In this document: positions 35,776-47,796 of the stretch, piece after piece
How positions within the stretch are numbered: the first letter of the stretch is position 1
Layout: each line of letters opens with the position of its first letter
Assembly (NCBI GenBank): GCA_021018815.1
Contig: JAITYX010000017.1
Span: 5,766,001-5,830,000, forward strand
Source of the DNA: Talinum fruticosum
Lineage: Eukaryota > Streptophyta > Magnoliopsida > Caryophyllales > Talinaceae
Direction of reading: 5' to 3'
DNA: 64,000 nucleotides
Translations under genes and position numbers: made by a program
The notes under the pieces: generated by a model
Told to the model about the DNA's origin: nothing
The model's database searches: none
Seen by the model: only the letters and a program-made list of their open reading frames with translations

Positions 35776-36960
35776 AATCTATTGATGCAATCTTTTGGAA
35801 AGAAGCTATCAATAATGAACTTGAGTCTATAGTTAACAATAGAACATGGATTCTAACCGACCTTCCTAGAGGCTGTAAACCTCTTGGAAGTAAATGGGTA
35901 TTTAAGAAAAACTCAAGGCTGATGGATCAATTGATAAATATAAAGCTAGACTAGTGGTTAAGGGCTATAATCAAAAGAAGGAGATTGATTACTTTGATAC
36001 TTATTCTCCTGTAACTAAGATTGCCACCATTAGAGTTTTAATTGCTATTGCTTCAATTCATGATCCGTATGTGCATCAAATGGATGTAAAACCGCATTTT
36101 TAAATGGAGATTTATATGAAGAAATATACATGGAACAACCTGAAGGCTTCATTGTGCATGGTCAAGAAAACAAAGTATGTAAACTTGTGAAATCATTGTA
36201 TGGACTTAAGCAAGCTCCCAAACAATGGTATGAAAAATTCGATAGTACTATCACTGCTTTTGGCTTTATCTCTAATGAAGCCGACACTTGTGTATATTCT
36301 AAGCATGATTCGATGGATGTGTAATTATCTCGCCTATATGTAGATGACATGCTTATCTTTGGTACAAATATGAATGTCATAAATGAGGTTAAATCCTTCC
36401 TAAGTTCTAAATTCGAAATGAAAGATCTAGGTGAGGCCGACGTGATTCCGGGAGTTAAAATCAAAAGAACTCCGGAGGGAATAAGTTTATCACAATCTCA
36501 CTATATTGAGAAATTACTTAGAAAGTTTAACTCTTTTGATGTGGATCCGGTAAAAACACCTTATGATGCTAGTATGCACTTAAAGAAACATAAAGGTGTT
36601 CCTGTGTGTCAATCTGAATATGCTAAGGTTATTGGCAATGTTATGTTTCTCATGAATTATACTAGACCGGACATTGCATATGCTGTTAGCAGACTAAGCG
36701 GATACACTCATAATCCAAATAATGAACATTGGAATGCTTTGCGAAGATTGCTTAAGTACTTAAAAGGTACTATGAATTGGTGTTTACTTTTCAGTAAAAC
36801 TCATGCTGTACTAGAAGGGTATACCGACGCTAATTGGGTGTCCGATAATGATGAAGTCAACTCAACTAGTGGTTATGTATTTACCTTAGCTAGTTGTGCT
36901 ATATCCTGGAAATCCTCTAAGCAATCATGTACTCGCTATGTCTACTATGGAGTCTGAATT
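35730..36960 (+). pseudogene. Copia reverse transcriptase (frameshifted)
   Basis: RVT_2 domain: FWKEAINNELESIVNNRTW, LGSKWVFKK, then a frame loss in an A5 run. VKGYNQKKEIDYFDTYSPV follows, then MDVK with an A lost before the usual TAFLNG, KSLYGLKQAPKQWYEKFD, and [10 protein letters not shown] with the catalytic YVDD at about 36337-36348. A TAA at 36322-36324 interrupts it. Confidence 0.85.
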
Positions 36961-37274
36961 TATTGCCCTTGAAATGGCAGGTCGTGAAGCCGACTGGTTG
37001 AGAAACCTGTTAGCGGATGTTCCTCTCGTGGGGAAACCAGCTCCTTCTGTTGCCCTGCACTCGTGACAACCAAGCAGCCATTGCAATAGCTAGGAATAAG
37101 GCTTTCAATGGAAAGAAAAGGCATATTCGCCTTAGACACAAGGTTGTCAAGGAACTTTTAGAAACTGGTGTGATATCACCGGACTACGTAAAGTCCGAGA
37201 AAAATCTTGCGGATCCGTTTACAAAAGGCCTTTGTAAGAAAATGATCATCGACACATCGAGGGGATGGGATTGA
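36800..37274 (+). pseudogene. Copia RNase H (frameshifted)
   Basis: [20 protein letters not shown] carries the RNase H TDADW-like motif. [10 protein letters not shown], a frame loss, then DNQAAIAIARNKAFNGKKRH and EKNLADPFTKGL to 37274. Confidence 0.85.
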
Positions 37275-37827
37275 GACCCATCGACTGAATCATGGTGGTG
37301 GATCCCCACTTGTCGAAAGACAAGTTCCAAGGGTACTAACGAAGCCATCAGGTGATTCTCGTAGCACCCTTTGTATCCCTCCCTATGGTGTGTATGGGTG
37401 CTAGCTACAATGATTGTCTAGGTTGAGCCTTGGCTCTTAATGAATTCATATCCATTAAATTGGAGGTGTGAGGTAGCACACACTTGATGAATTCACCTAC
37501 GTGAGATGTGGAAGTTGGTCTGCTTCCTATGGAGACTGGTGGGTCCGTCTCCTAACGCATCCATGAGAACCAGGCTGGGCGTATAGCCAGTATAAGGCGC
37601 CAATCGCGGAGAATAAAACGACCTTTTGAGATTACTCGTGTGACCAAGTAGCGGATTTACAACTTCCTACTAAGTTCCGGACTTAATTCACTTAGTAGGG
37701 TGTTTATCTTAAGCTTGTTATCACTAAGTGTTAATTCAAATCGCAAGATATTAACACCTATGCATTGATCTCCTCTTGCCCAAAAATATAATGTTTTCGA
37801 AAATAAAACTTTGAACCTTGTGGGGAT

Positions 37828-38543
37828 TGTTGGAGAAGTTTCAAAGTAAAACTTGCAAAGGTTGTCCCACATTGAAGTTTTGAAGTGGTTTTCACTAGTT
37901 TATATATTTGGGTTTTCCCAAGTGACTTTGAAGTAGAGTCCAAGGGTGGGATTGGTTACCACACACGGCGCGCGCGCTGCCGCCGCCGCCGTCCGTCCGG
38001 CCGGGCTCGGGCGAGGGGTGGGTCCTAACCTTTTTGCTGAAAATTCTTTTAAAGTCTCGGAAATTGTTCCAACAGACTATATTTGACTAAACTGTTTGAT
38101 ACTACTATTTACTAAACTCCATCGGTTCATTGAAACAAATTTTACAGTCTCCCAAAACCAGATTGTGCATCTATCAAAGTTTGGTTTCCCTAGGCTGAGC
38201 TCCTTCCTTTTCTGCTGCTATAAAAACGGAGCTTCAGTCTCCATTTCTACACCCCGAAAATTTTCCTCTCCTCTCTTCACTATTTTCTGTCTCTCGCAAA
38301 CTATTTTTGGGCATTGTCGTTTTTCTCCATCTGAGATATTGAGAGTGCACAAGATATCTCAGAACCGTGTAATCCCGGGGAGTGGTCGCCATCGGAGAGT
38401 CTCGCATCCCTGCTCAGGCGAAATCACTTTCAGGACAGTGATTCTCATCATGCCACGGTCAATTTATTTTCTGTCTAATTTCTGCATACTCAAAGTAAGA
38501 TCTCTCCATTTTTCCTTGCTGTGATTGTGTTCTATTTCCAACA
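37828..38543 (+). repeat. 3' LTR of the copia element
   Basis: 716 bp, collinear with the 5' LTR. The downstream target duplication is ATGGC at 38544-38548. Confidence 0.9.
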
Positions 38544-38968
38544 ATGGCAATAAGAACGGAATTACCATAACGGAGCATAGTGGGAGGCTGTCCAAGGAAG
38601 AGATTGAGAGGATGGTGAAAGAGGCAGAGAAGTACAAGGCAGCAGATGAGGATTACAGATGCAAGGTTAAAGCTATGAATGATTTGGAGAAGTACGCCCT
38701 GAAAATGAAGTGCATGCTGGGATGCCACTGGAGGAAGATCGGGCTCAAGGACAAAAGGAAAATGGGAGACGCTGTTGATCAGGCTATTCAGTGGTTGGAT
38801 TGGAACTTCCTTCTGGCAGAAGCTGGTAAGTTTGAGGAAAAGATGAAGGAGCTCGAGAGTGTTTGTGAGCCAATTGTTAAGAAGATGCACGAGCACCAAG
38901 CCCCAGATGTTGCTGGTGTCGACTCAAGTATCCCTGTTCCTAAGATTGAGATCATCGAGCTTGATTAA

Positions 38969-40900
38969 TGTCATTTTTGTTTAGGGTTTATTTTTGAAAC
39001 AACTTTTGATCATGTGCTGCTAATGGTTTACTTGAGAATTGGTCTAACTAAGGTAACTTCAGTACTAATGCCTGTCTTTGGTCTTTGTGTAATTACTACT
39101 AATTTTGGGATTGGGAAGCTGAAACTCCCCATCAGATTTGTAACAAAAACGTGATGGCATTTTTTGGCCTTTGTTAGTTAGTTGAGATTAGGGTGGTTTT
39201 ATTTCACGTTGAGTCATGCTGGAATATTCTAGTCAATCATTTTGGATTTGGTTATATTTCGATTCATTGTGGTTTGATCTTTTAAGCTTGGAAAATATAT
39301 TGTCATATGGAAGTGCAGAACATTGTTGCTTCTGTTTACTGTCTAGTCAATTTGAATATTGTTGGTTCTGTTTGCCTTTAGTCAATTTGAGTATGTACTA
39401 TGAAAATAGTTAACTAAACTAGTGTCTCCATTCCATAATAAATGTCACGTTAACAATTTTTTGTTGTTTTACAATATCTGTTACTTCACTATTTCAATTA
39501 GGGTGATGATATGTGTCTTACACGACACTCTTAGAATGCCTTGTCTTGACCTATATTAATGTATTTTATTATTTGAATCCACTATTTTTTAAATAATTAT
39601 GATTAATTATGAATGTAAAACTTTAATAATCATTGGTTACGTTGACAAGTATCAAATGACACCTTAATCAGATCAATCATACTTAGAAGTTGTGTTATAC
39701 ACATAATTTTACAAATATGAAAAATGATGGATAGAATGATAATTTTACATAATTTGTAAGTTATAACACAATTATATTATTCAATCATATAATTCTTTTT
39801 CAATTTATTACTCCATCCGTTTCCAAATATATCTCATTTTAACTAATTTTTCTCGTTTCATAATACTTGTCACTTTACAATTTCAATGACATATTAATTA
39901 CTAATTTACCAACTTTATTCTTATTAATTGCTTTATTTCTCTTCTTTTTTATTAATTTTTTCATTTCCAATAAAATATATGGATAACTTAGTCTTTTAAC
40001 ATGAAATTTGTCATGAATTTTGTGTTTCATTGATAATCCCGCATAACGTTAAAACGACATGTGTTTTGAAACAGAAGAAGTACATGATATATAATAATTT
40101 TTAAGTCAAGAGAAGACATTTAAGGTATGCCTTATATAAGACACATATCATTTCACTTCCAATAATTATTAATTACTAATTTACCAATTTTATCTTTATT
40201 AATTATTTTTTTCTTATTTTTTAGTAACTTTCTTTTACGATGAAACCTTCGGCAATTTGGTCTTTTAGTATAATTTTTGTCGTGAATGTTGTGTTTTTTG
40301 GTGTTATCTCATGATCCAAAAGTAACAAATATTGTGAAATGGAAAGAGTATACACCTTTGTTTTAAAATACTTGTCCTTTTAATGTTTTGAGAAAATACC
40401 AAAAAACTATAAAATTTATAATAAAATTTGTATTAAAAAACCAAGTTGTTCCAAAATTTTATTGAAAATGAAATAATTAATAAAAAAATAAATAAAAATA
40501 AAATCGATAAACTAGTTATTATTATATTATTGAAATTGTAAATTAACTAATATTATAAAATAAAAAGAATTAATTAAAATGATAGGTATGAAATGGAGAA
40601 GAGAAAGTATTCATTATGATTTGGATTGCTTTTTAAAAAACGACATGGAGTTTGAGTCTTCATTTATGACTATCAAACCTTTAACTTGAACACTGCAATT
40701 ATTAAGGCTATTGATATGCCTACTGATAACGGCCGCGAAGCATTTACTCATATTGACTCTTCCTTTCTTTCTTTTTCTTCCTCCTGATTGAAATCAAGCC
40801 TGATGTTGAAGGGACTTGTCAAAAGGAAACTGAAAATAAGAAACAGAGGGACAGGAGAGTAGGGAAGAGGCTGAAAGCTAAAACAAAAATGGGGGAAAAG
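38969..40900. other. Intergenic region between HSP70 D and F
   Basis: 3' flank of D, then AT-rich DNA with Stowaway-type elements (one with clear ends at 39811-40080). Motifs at about 39420-39450 and 40340-40380 look like ends of a second, eroded copy. No gene seen. Confidence 0.5.
39811..40080. mobile_element. Stowaway-like MITE (270 bp)
   Basis: Left end CTCCATCCGTTTCC and right end (other strand) CTTCTTCTGTTTC, flanked by TA on both sides, as for Tc1/mariner-type Stowaway MITEs. No coding capacity. Confidence 0.6.
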
Positions 40901-40917
40901 AAAAAAAGGGAGGAAAA

Positions 40918-43900
40918 TGGCCAGCAATAGGAATCGATCTCGGGACGACACACTCGTGTGTGGGGGTGTGGCAGCCGGAGAATGATCGTGTTGAGATTAT
41001 CCCCAACGACTTGGGCAACCGTACGACGCCGTCCTGGGTCGCCTTCACCAAAGATCAATGCCTTGTTGGCCAATCTGCCAAAAACCAGGTTGCCAGGAAT
41101 GCTCAAAATACCATCTTTGGTTAGTCTCTCTCCTGATCACTATGCTTACTTTAAGTTTTCTTTGGTTAGTCTCTTCTTTTTTTTTTTTTTTTTTTTTGGG
41201 GAGAAAACTAAAGGTTGGTTACAAGATACAAGGAGGGTTATTGTGAAGCTTGGGCCTCATATAAAACACGTGCCAGTGCAACTGTTTGTAGTTATTCAAC
41301 CTGTAAATAAAGGGCTTTGTTTTGAGTGAGATTGTGTTGTAGTTTTAATTGCAGTTCTGCAGATTATTTACGATGGCTTTACTGAAAGGAAAATGTTAAA
41401 TGGTGCCCTAAGAGTAATTAATACTTACTTTATTAATTGAGTGTTTGGCCTAGATTTTAAAACTATTTTTGAATTCTAAAAATTGAAGTTAGGCCAAACA
41501 CTAGTTTTTTAGAAATTAAAACTATTTTTCAAAAACGATTTTGGAAAAAAAACTCCCGAAACAGAAACAACAAATAGGTGTTTCTGTTTCTAATTTCTGA
41601 AAAATCTCCGTAACAACCACCCGGAATCTCATTATCTCTCTGTCTCTCCTATCTTTTTACATTATTTTAATTTTTCTCTCTCCATTATCTTTATCTCTCT
41701 CCCTCTCTCTCTTATTTTATTTTATCTCTATCTTATCTCTATCTTTTTTTACCAAACAAATTAATTATTTAAAAACACTTATATAAATTTAGGCCAAACA
41801 CTTCAAATTTTTCTTCAAAATTAATTTTTAAAAAATACTTTTTAAAAACAAAAATAATTTTTTAAAAATTAAACCAAACATGCTCTAATTATCACCTACT
41901 AACTTATATTCTTGATATTTGAACTTGTCATTATCATTAATGCTTTGGTATTAAGGCCTAGGAAATGGGATATATATTGCACGCTTTTTTTGGTTTGGTT
42001 AATAATTTTCTTTTTTGTTTAGTACATTATCGAATTTCCCTCCAAAATGCATATAGCAATATTTTTGTATCAGCTCGTAGGCATATTGCAGGCCTTTTTG
42101 TGGTTAAATAAATTTTTTTGTCTAATACAGTAGTTTTGTTGTTTTAGGAAAATAAGAGGTAGATTAAATAATAAAAATACCTTTCATTCTTTGTTTTATG
42201 ATATGATAGTAATATATACCAAGATAAATACATGTGACAGGAAACATTAATATTCAATTTAAAGAAAAAAACTCATGGTATGTGAGAAAAGATAATCAGT
42301 ACTAAAATACTATATCAAAATTATTAAGAAATATTTAAGTTTAAAAGCCTCCTCACAATTACTTGCTCAAAGTATTAGCAATTACATTGACACTTGCATT
42401 TCTACCTAGTATTTCAATAAGTAGATAGGGTTCAAACCTAGATCACTAGCAACAACTTTCTTCTTTTTATATGTAGTATTAAGAATTGCATCCTCTTTCA
42501 TTTCCCGGCAAATGCTTGCATTATGTCCGACCCTTCCATATATGGAACAAGTTTTGCTTCGATTCCTTGATTCTTGTCCACATTTCGAGCGTCTCTTTCG
42601 TGGACGTCCTTTTATTGTCGATTTAGAAGGATAAAAATATTGTCTTTATTGTCAAGATAATTGCTCATCAAAGTAGTCTCTTGTCCAATTATAACTTCTT
42701 CACGAGAGATATTCAATTGACTACTACCATCCTCTAGGCACCAACGCGAGGGAAGTAGGCAAATGGAATTTCATGACAATCTCTTTGAAGAAAAACACGA
42801 AATATATGACGACAAAGTATCCCCAAGAATTTAAAATGCTTACAAGTACACATGGCTATTCTTCCATCCCAAAACACTTTGTGGGATCGAGTAGTACTTG
42901 TGGCTCCATAGTATCATAACACAAATTCATAATCACTCATATGAAGTATTGAATATTGGCTTGACCTAACAATCTCTTCTTGTAGCTTTTGGAAAGCACA
43001 AGGGGTGAGTACTCGAGGAGCAGCACCCTGTATCTCTAATAGTGAACCAGTCCTCAAAGGAGTAATAGTAAATTTAGCTACCATATTTTCATTCAATTGG
43101 GTTTGTCTAATCTCTTGGATAACAATATCAACCTACAAAATAAATAGCATCCATATAAATAATATCTTTATTAACATGCCATATATTTACTAACTTGCTT
43201 AGCAAGATCCCTCAAAGTAGTATTTGAAGAGACAAATCTCTTGATGAAATCATTGAGATATTCAAATCTTCCAGTAGTTGTCATTCCACCAAAAAAGTAA
43301 CCACAAAGATAGGCCGGTACCTAAAAATGTTTGATTTGATAGAGGCCGATGACATATTTGTTGTCACTCAAATTGTATTTGCTTACTACTTGAGGCCATT
43401 GACATTCAAACTCTTCAAATGTAGCTAACTTATAAAGCATGTAAAAGTCAATACACCATTGTTGGTATTGGTTACGTAAAATTGACGCAAATCAACCACT
43501 AAATTTCGAAATGATATGCCATATACAAAAGCAATGTTTACTCATTGCAATCTCTTTTACTATTGCTTCCGTCGTCCATGGATCTTGTACAAGTATGATA
43601 GTTTTTGGAGGTTTTTTCATTACCAAAACAAATATCTACATGAAAGAAATAATACAAGTCATAATTGAGAAAAAAATGATTAATACACTCAAACTCGGCA
43701 TTAAACTGGACATCTTAGATCTACGAGCATAGAAGATTGACTAAATGACCATCATGGGTGGCTTCTTGGCCACCACGGGTGTTCTCTAGGCAGTCACAGA
43801 TCATGGCAAGGAGTAGCAATAGTTTGTCAGTGAAAATCGGCAGCCACAGGCACCACCACAGGCAGTGATACAAATTGTGGCAGCATTTATGGCCACCACG

Positions 43901-46900
43901 GTCTGCACCACAGCCGTGGTGCTGACTGTGGTGTTGGGCAGCAAATGCTATGTTTTGTAGTTGATGGTTTGCTTCGGTTCCTCTTATACAAATGGACCAA
44001 AATAACTTTCTTTTTTTTTTTCCTTTTTACTAATATATTGTCCTTGTGGAGTAAGATTACGTGCAATGGTGGAATTAAATCAAAACATAAGCATTATTGA
44101 CACAAAGAAATCAAATCATTGCACCAAAGCACGAGTGAAAGACATGAAATTTCATATAAAAAAGATGAACACAGAGCATGAGTGAAAGACATTTGACGCC
44201 ATTAGAAGAACTAAAGCTAGTAATTAAAATAGGATGAGTTAAATAGTTACCTTCATAAGCCATCTAAAAGTTACCGTTGTCTCATTTCAAAGAAGGGCAC
44301 ATCCAAATAATATTGTTTTTCCACGATTGTCGACTCCAACAAAAAACCCACAAGGCATGTCATAGGCATTCACCTTATAGGTGGTGTCAAAGACAACAAC
44401 ATCTCCATATTTATCATACCATTCGAAACATTGAGCAAGGGACCAAAAAGTGCTCTAACCTTTTGTCTTCATCCACCGAAACCATATATTGAAAATGCGA
44501 ATTTTCTTGCTTGCATTGTTTGAAGTAATGTAAAAGGTCTGTAACATTATCTCCCTCGATATTTCTCTTAATTTTGATTAAAAAGTTGCGGACATCTCTT
44601 TCAAGAAAAGGAAGCTCTCGATGATTGATATTTTTCTCAAGCTATAAAACACGAATAATAAGTCTTACCGGAAGACCCGCTTGTTTCAATAAAAGAATAC
44701 GTTTCCCGATTAGCCGGCAAAAACAAACTTCTTCAGAAGATAGAAGATTGTGATTATGATCGAAAACAAGTTTGGTGACATGCCATTCTTCTGGAAATAT
44801 TTCATTGCATCTTCGTAATGTAATAAGCATATGAGCATTGCAACCACATCTAGAATACTTCTATCTCTTTGTTTCTTGGATGGATCGATAACCTTTTCGG
44901 ATGGCTTCCTACTACGATGACAATAAAAATCACGCCTTTTGATCTTCCTTTTAACCGTAACAAACCGATCGTTTCAAATGGCAAACCCTTGTTGTCTTGC
45001 ATAATTTTCATAGAAGACAAATGCCTCTTCTTGACTAGAAAAGGTTTGGCCACAAACGGCTCCAAATTGTCTGCTGAGTGAAGAATTTCATCTGAATTTT
45101 GCAAGTTTTGCAAATTTCGAAACTCATCAAAATCTTGAAGATTTTCGGTTGAATTCATCATATTCAACTCCCCAAACTCTAAAACTTCTTCATTGTCAGG
45201 AAATTCATTCAAGTCAAAAGAACAATTTTTTTCTCCCATTTTTCTTCTGCAAATATTATCAAGAGATTATTTAAAATCCTGAAAACTGATGCCAAAATAA
45301 AAAAATTAAGTAAAAATAAGAAAATACCTCTCTGCACAAGCTTCAGTTAGTTAGCTCTATTTCTGATAGAGTTTCATTTGTAGCCTACAACAAACTGTGA
45401 TAATTATTCACATTTTAATACTAGTGAAATATTAAAAGTTCACCTACTGGAATGTTTCCCAAAAAAAAATCTACTGGAGGGAAATTAAAAATGTTGATAT
45501 ATGCATTTTGGAGGGAAATTAGGTAATGTAATAAACAAGAAAAAAAAATTATTAACCAACCAAAAAAAAAAGCGTTCAATATATATCCCATTTTCTAGGC
45601 CTTAATACCAAAGCATTAATGATAATGACAAATTCAAATATCAAGAATATAGGTTAGTGGATGATAATTAATAAAGTAAGTATTAATTACTCTTCTATGA
45701 AGCCCTAAGGGCACCATTTAACATTTGCCTTAATGAAAATAAGATGAAATTTCTCCGTTTGCCAACAATTCTGGGGTGAACCATTTGAATATAACTTACA
45801 AGAGCTGATCCCTTTTCACCTGCATATGTTTGAAGCTCTTCTCAATCGAAATGCTTTCTTTGTATATTCTGATTCTTCTGTTGGTATGAATCAGTATCAT
45901 GTTTATGTTGGTTCTTATTAATATTGCACTAGTATGCTTGAATTGTTGCATTTGTCCTCTCCTCCTCGGATATGTCAGCTGAAAGGTAAAATTGCTGAGT
46001 TACTGCACAATTTCTGAATGTGCTGAGGCTGCAAGTTTGGAGAATGGGAGAATATTTTGCTTAGTATGCTATTTAATTATCTTCCTGGTTTCACTTTGAT
46101 GACAGATGCAAAGAGGCTTATAGGAAGAAGATTCACAGATGCTGCGGTTCAGAAGGACATGGAACTTTGGCCATTTAAAGTTATTCCCGGTCCTGATTCT
46201 GGCAACGGTAAGAAGTCTATGATTGTGGTCACCCACAAGGGTGAAGTGAAGCAATTTGCACCAGAGGAAATATCTTCTATGGTCCTCCTCAAGATGAAGC
46301 AAATTGCAGAGGCGTATCTAGGCACCGAGGTGAAGAATGCTGTTATCACTGTCCCCGCCTACTTCAATGATTCTCAGCGCAGCGCAACAAAAGATGCAGG
46401 GGTTATTGCGGGGTTCAATGTCTTGAGTATCATCAACGAACCAACAGCTGCTGCTATTGCTTATGGTCTTGATAAGAAGGTTTCAGGTAAAAGGAACATT
46501 TTGGTGTTTGATCTGGGTGGTGGGACTTTTGATGTATCTTTGGTCATTATTGATAAGGGCATATTCGAGGTCAAAGCAGTTGGAGGGAACACCCACATTG
46601 GTGGTGGAGACTTTGATAGCAGAATGGTTGGGCACTTTATAGCTGAGTTTCAGAGGTTGCATGGGAGGGATGTCAGTGGAAATGCTAGGGCCCTTGCCCG
46701 GTTGAGAACTGCTTGCGAGAAGGCCAAGATAGACCTTTCTTCAACTACTGAGACTACTATTGAGATTGATTGCCTTCATGAGGGCATTGATTTCTCTTCA
46801 ACCATAACTCGTGTTCAGTTTGAAGAGATGAACTTGGATCTATTCAAGGATTGTATGGATCCAGTTGAGAAGTGTTTAAAGGATGCCAATATGAAAAAAT

Positions 46901-47796
46901 GTGGTATTCATGAAATTGTCCTTGTTGGTGGGTCAACCCGCATTCCCAAGGTCCAAGGGTTGTTACAAGAGTTTTTCAGTGGAAAGGTGCTCTGCAAAGG
47001 TATTAACCCAGATGAGGCTGTTGCCTATGGAGCTGCACTACGTGCTGCTAACTTATCAGTTGTGGATGATAATAATAGGAATTTTGTACTTAAGGATGTT
47101 GCTCCCCTATCTCTTGGTATTGAGCTTTGTGGTGGTGAATTGGGCATTGTAGTTCCTAGAAATAGTAGAATCCCGACAAAGAAGGTGAAGAGACTTACCA
47201 CCTCATCTGATAACCAAACTGATGTAGCATTTGCGGTGTATGAGGGTGAGAGACCCTTTGCTAAACACAACAACTTCTTGGGAGAGTTTTCTCTACATGA
47301 CATTCCTCCAGCACCCGAAGGTGTCCCTGACTTTGACGTCTACTTCAACATTGATGCTAACGGCATACTGACCATCTCAGCACAGCTTGTTGGTACCAGC
47401 AACAAGAACCAAATCACCATCATCAATCATTCTGGGAAGTTATCAATGGAGGAGATTGATAGGATGGTGAAGGAAGCTGAAAAGTACAAGGTTCAGGACG
47501 AGGAGCACATTAAGGCATCAAAAGCTAAGAACAAGTTGGAGAATTATGTCTATTACATCAGGGGCATATTGAGAGTGTGTGGAAATAAGATAGGGATCAA
47601 GGGAAAGAGGAAGATGGAGGACGCCATTGAGCAGACAATGCAATGGCTAGAGTGGAATTATCTACTTGCTGAAGCTACTAAGTTTGAGGAAAAGATAAAT
47701 GAGCTTATAAGCATATGTGAGCCCATTGTTGATAATATGAACCAACAACAGTATGACGGCGAGGCTAGTGATTTTGAGATTGTGGAGGTTGATTGA
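40918..47796 (+). CDS. HSP70: HSP70 gene F (intron enlarged by a MULE insertion)
   Basis: Exon 1 ends at 41119 and encodes [19 protein letters not shown] through [15 protein letters not shown]. The intron is 41120-46105 (GT..AG, 4986 bases). Exon 2 is 46106-47796 and fully open: [48 protein letters not shown], a substrate domain and lid, ending FEIVEVD. The total is close to 635 residues, normal for the family. The nearest ATG (40890) is one base out of frame with exon 1 across A7/G-rich runs, so the true start is uncertain. LGGEDFD reads IGGGDFD. VEVD is the closest to EEVD in the cluster. Expression depends on splicing out an intron that contains an antisense transposase pseudogene. Confidence 0.85.
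41439..41885. mobile_element. MITE nested in the left inverted repeat of the MULE
   Basis: Left end GAGTGTTTGGCCTAG, right end (other strand) GAGCATGTTTGGTTTAA, 5-bp duplication TAATT (41434-41438 and 41886-41890). The right MULE repeat has the uninterrupted target (TTAATTATC), which confirms the insertion. 447 bp, no ORF. Confidence 0.75.
42440..45239 (-). pseudogene. FAR1/FHY3-like MULE transposase (degenerate)
   Basis: Starts at 45239 with [19 protein letters not shown]. The FAR1 DNA-binding zinc region appears as RCGCNAHM and [18 protein letters not shown] (about 44735-44860). The MULE core shows [20 protein letters not shown] (about 44325-44400; first catalytic Asp). A second segment is at 43200-43640, where the usual TDQD motif reads LVQD. 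It ends with a SWIM finger [17 protein letters not shown] (about 42800-42860) and a basic [11 protein letters not shown] tail near 42600. Frameshifts in the N-terminal third and a stop near 44251 make it inactive. The order FAR1-MULE-SWIM matches FAR1-related transposases. Possible introns separate the segments. Confidence 0.8.

Larger units (their letters stand above)
32635..38548 (+). mobile_element. Ty1/copia LTR retrotransposon inserted in HSP70 pseudogene D
   Basis: LTRs at 32640-33355 and 37828-38543 (716 bp each, TGTTGG...CCAACA) with the exact target duplication ATGGC at 32635-32639 and 38544-38548. Domain order gag, protease, integrase, RT, RNase H defines Ty1/copia. A TGGGGA purine tract precedes the 3' LTR. 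Gag begins only 22 bases after the LTR, and I see no iMet-type primer site (TGGTATCAGAG), so the leader seems shortened. By eye the LTRs differ by roughly 15-20 substitutions, many CG to CA/TG, plus several one-base indels, indicating a fairly recent insertion. The polyprotein is broken by many single-base indels. Confidence 0.9.
29711..38968 (+). pseudogene. HSP70: HSP70 pseudogene D (split by a solo LTR and a copia element)
   Basis: Exon 1 is 29711-29923 ([19 protein letters not shown]). The donor G is missing (TTCGTTCT where paralogs have TTYGGTCT). Exon 2 restarts at 30777 ([15 protein letters not shown]). Frame breaks occur near 30826, 31157, 31245 and 31597. The ATPase domain runs to about 31713 and is cut by a 563-bp LTR (31714-32276). 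The next part resumes at 32277 (AAHAAVLSGVNN) with a stop at 32364-32366. The substrate domain runs to 32639 and is cut by a copia element (32640-38543). It resumes at 38544 ([18 protein letters not shown]) and ends IEIIELD at 38968. Substrate domain and lid are recognisable throughout. Dead by many independent lesions. Confidence 0.9.
41388..45729 (-). mobile_element. FAR1-type Mutator-like element (MULE) in intron 1 of HSP70 F
   Basis: Terminal inverted repeats of roughly 200 bases. The left end is GGAAAATGTTAAATGGTGCC and the right end (other strand) GGCAAATGTTAAATGGTGCC. They stay alike through TGATAATGACAA-type sequence to AAATTTCCCTCCAAAATGCATAT. The flanking 9-mers TTACTGAAA (41379-41387) and TTAATGAAA (45730-45738) match at 8 of 9, the Mutator target length. 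The transposase is on the minus strand. The left inverted repeat is split by a MITE (41439-41885). Length 4342 bp. Confidence 0.85.
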
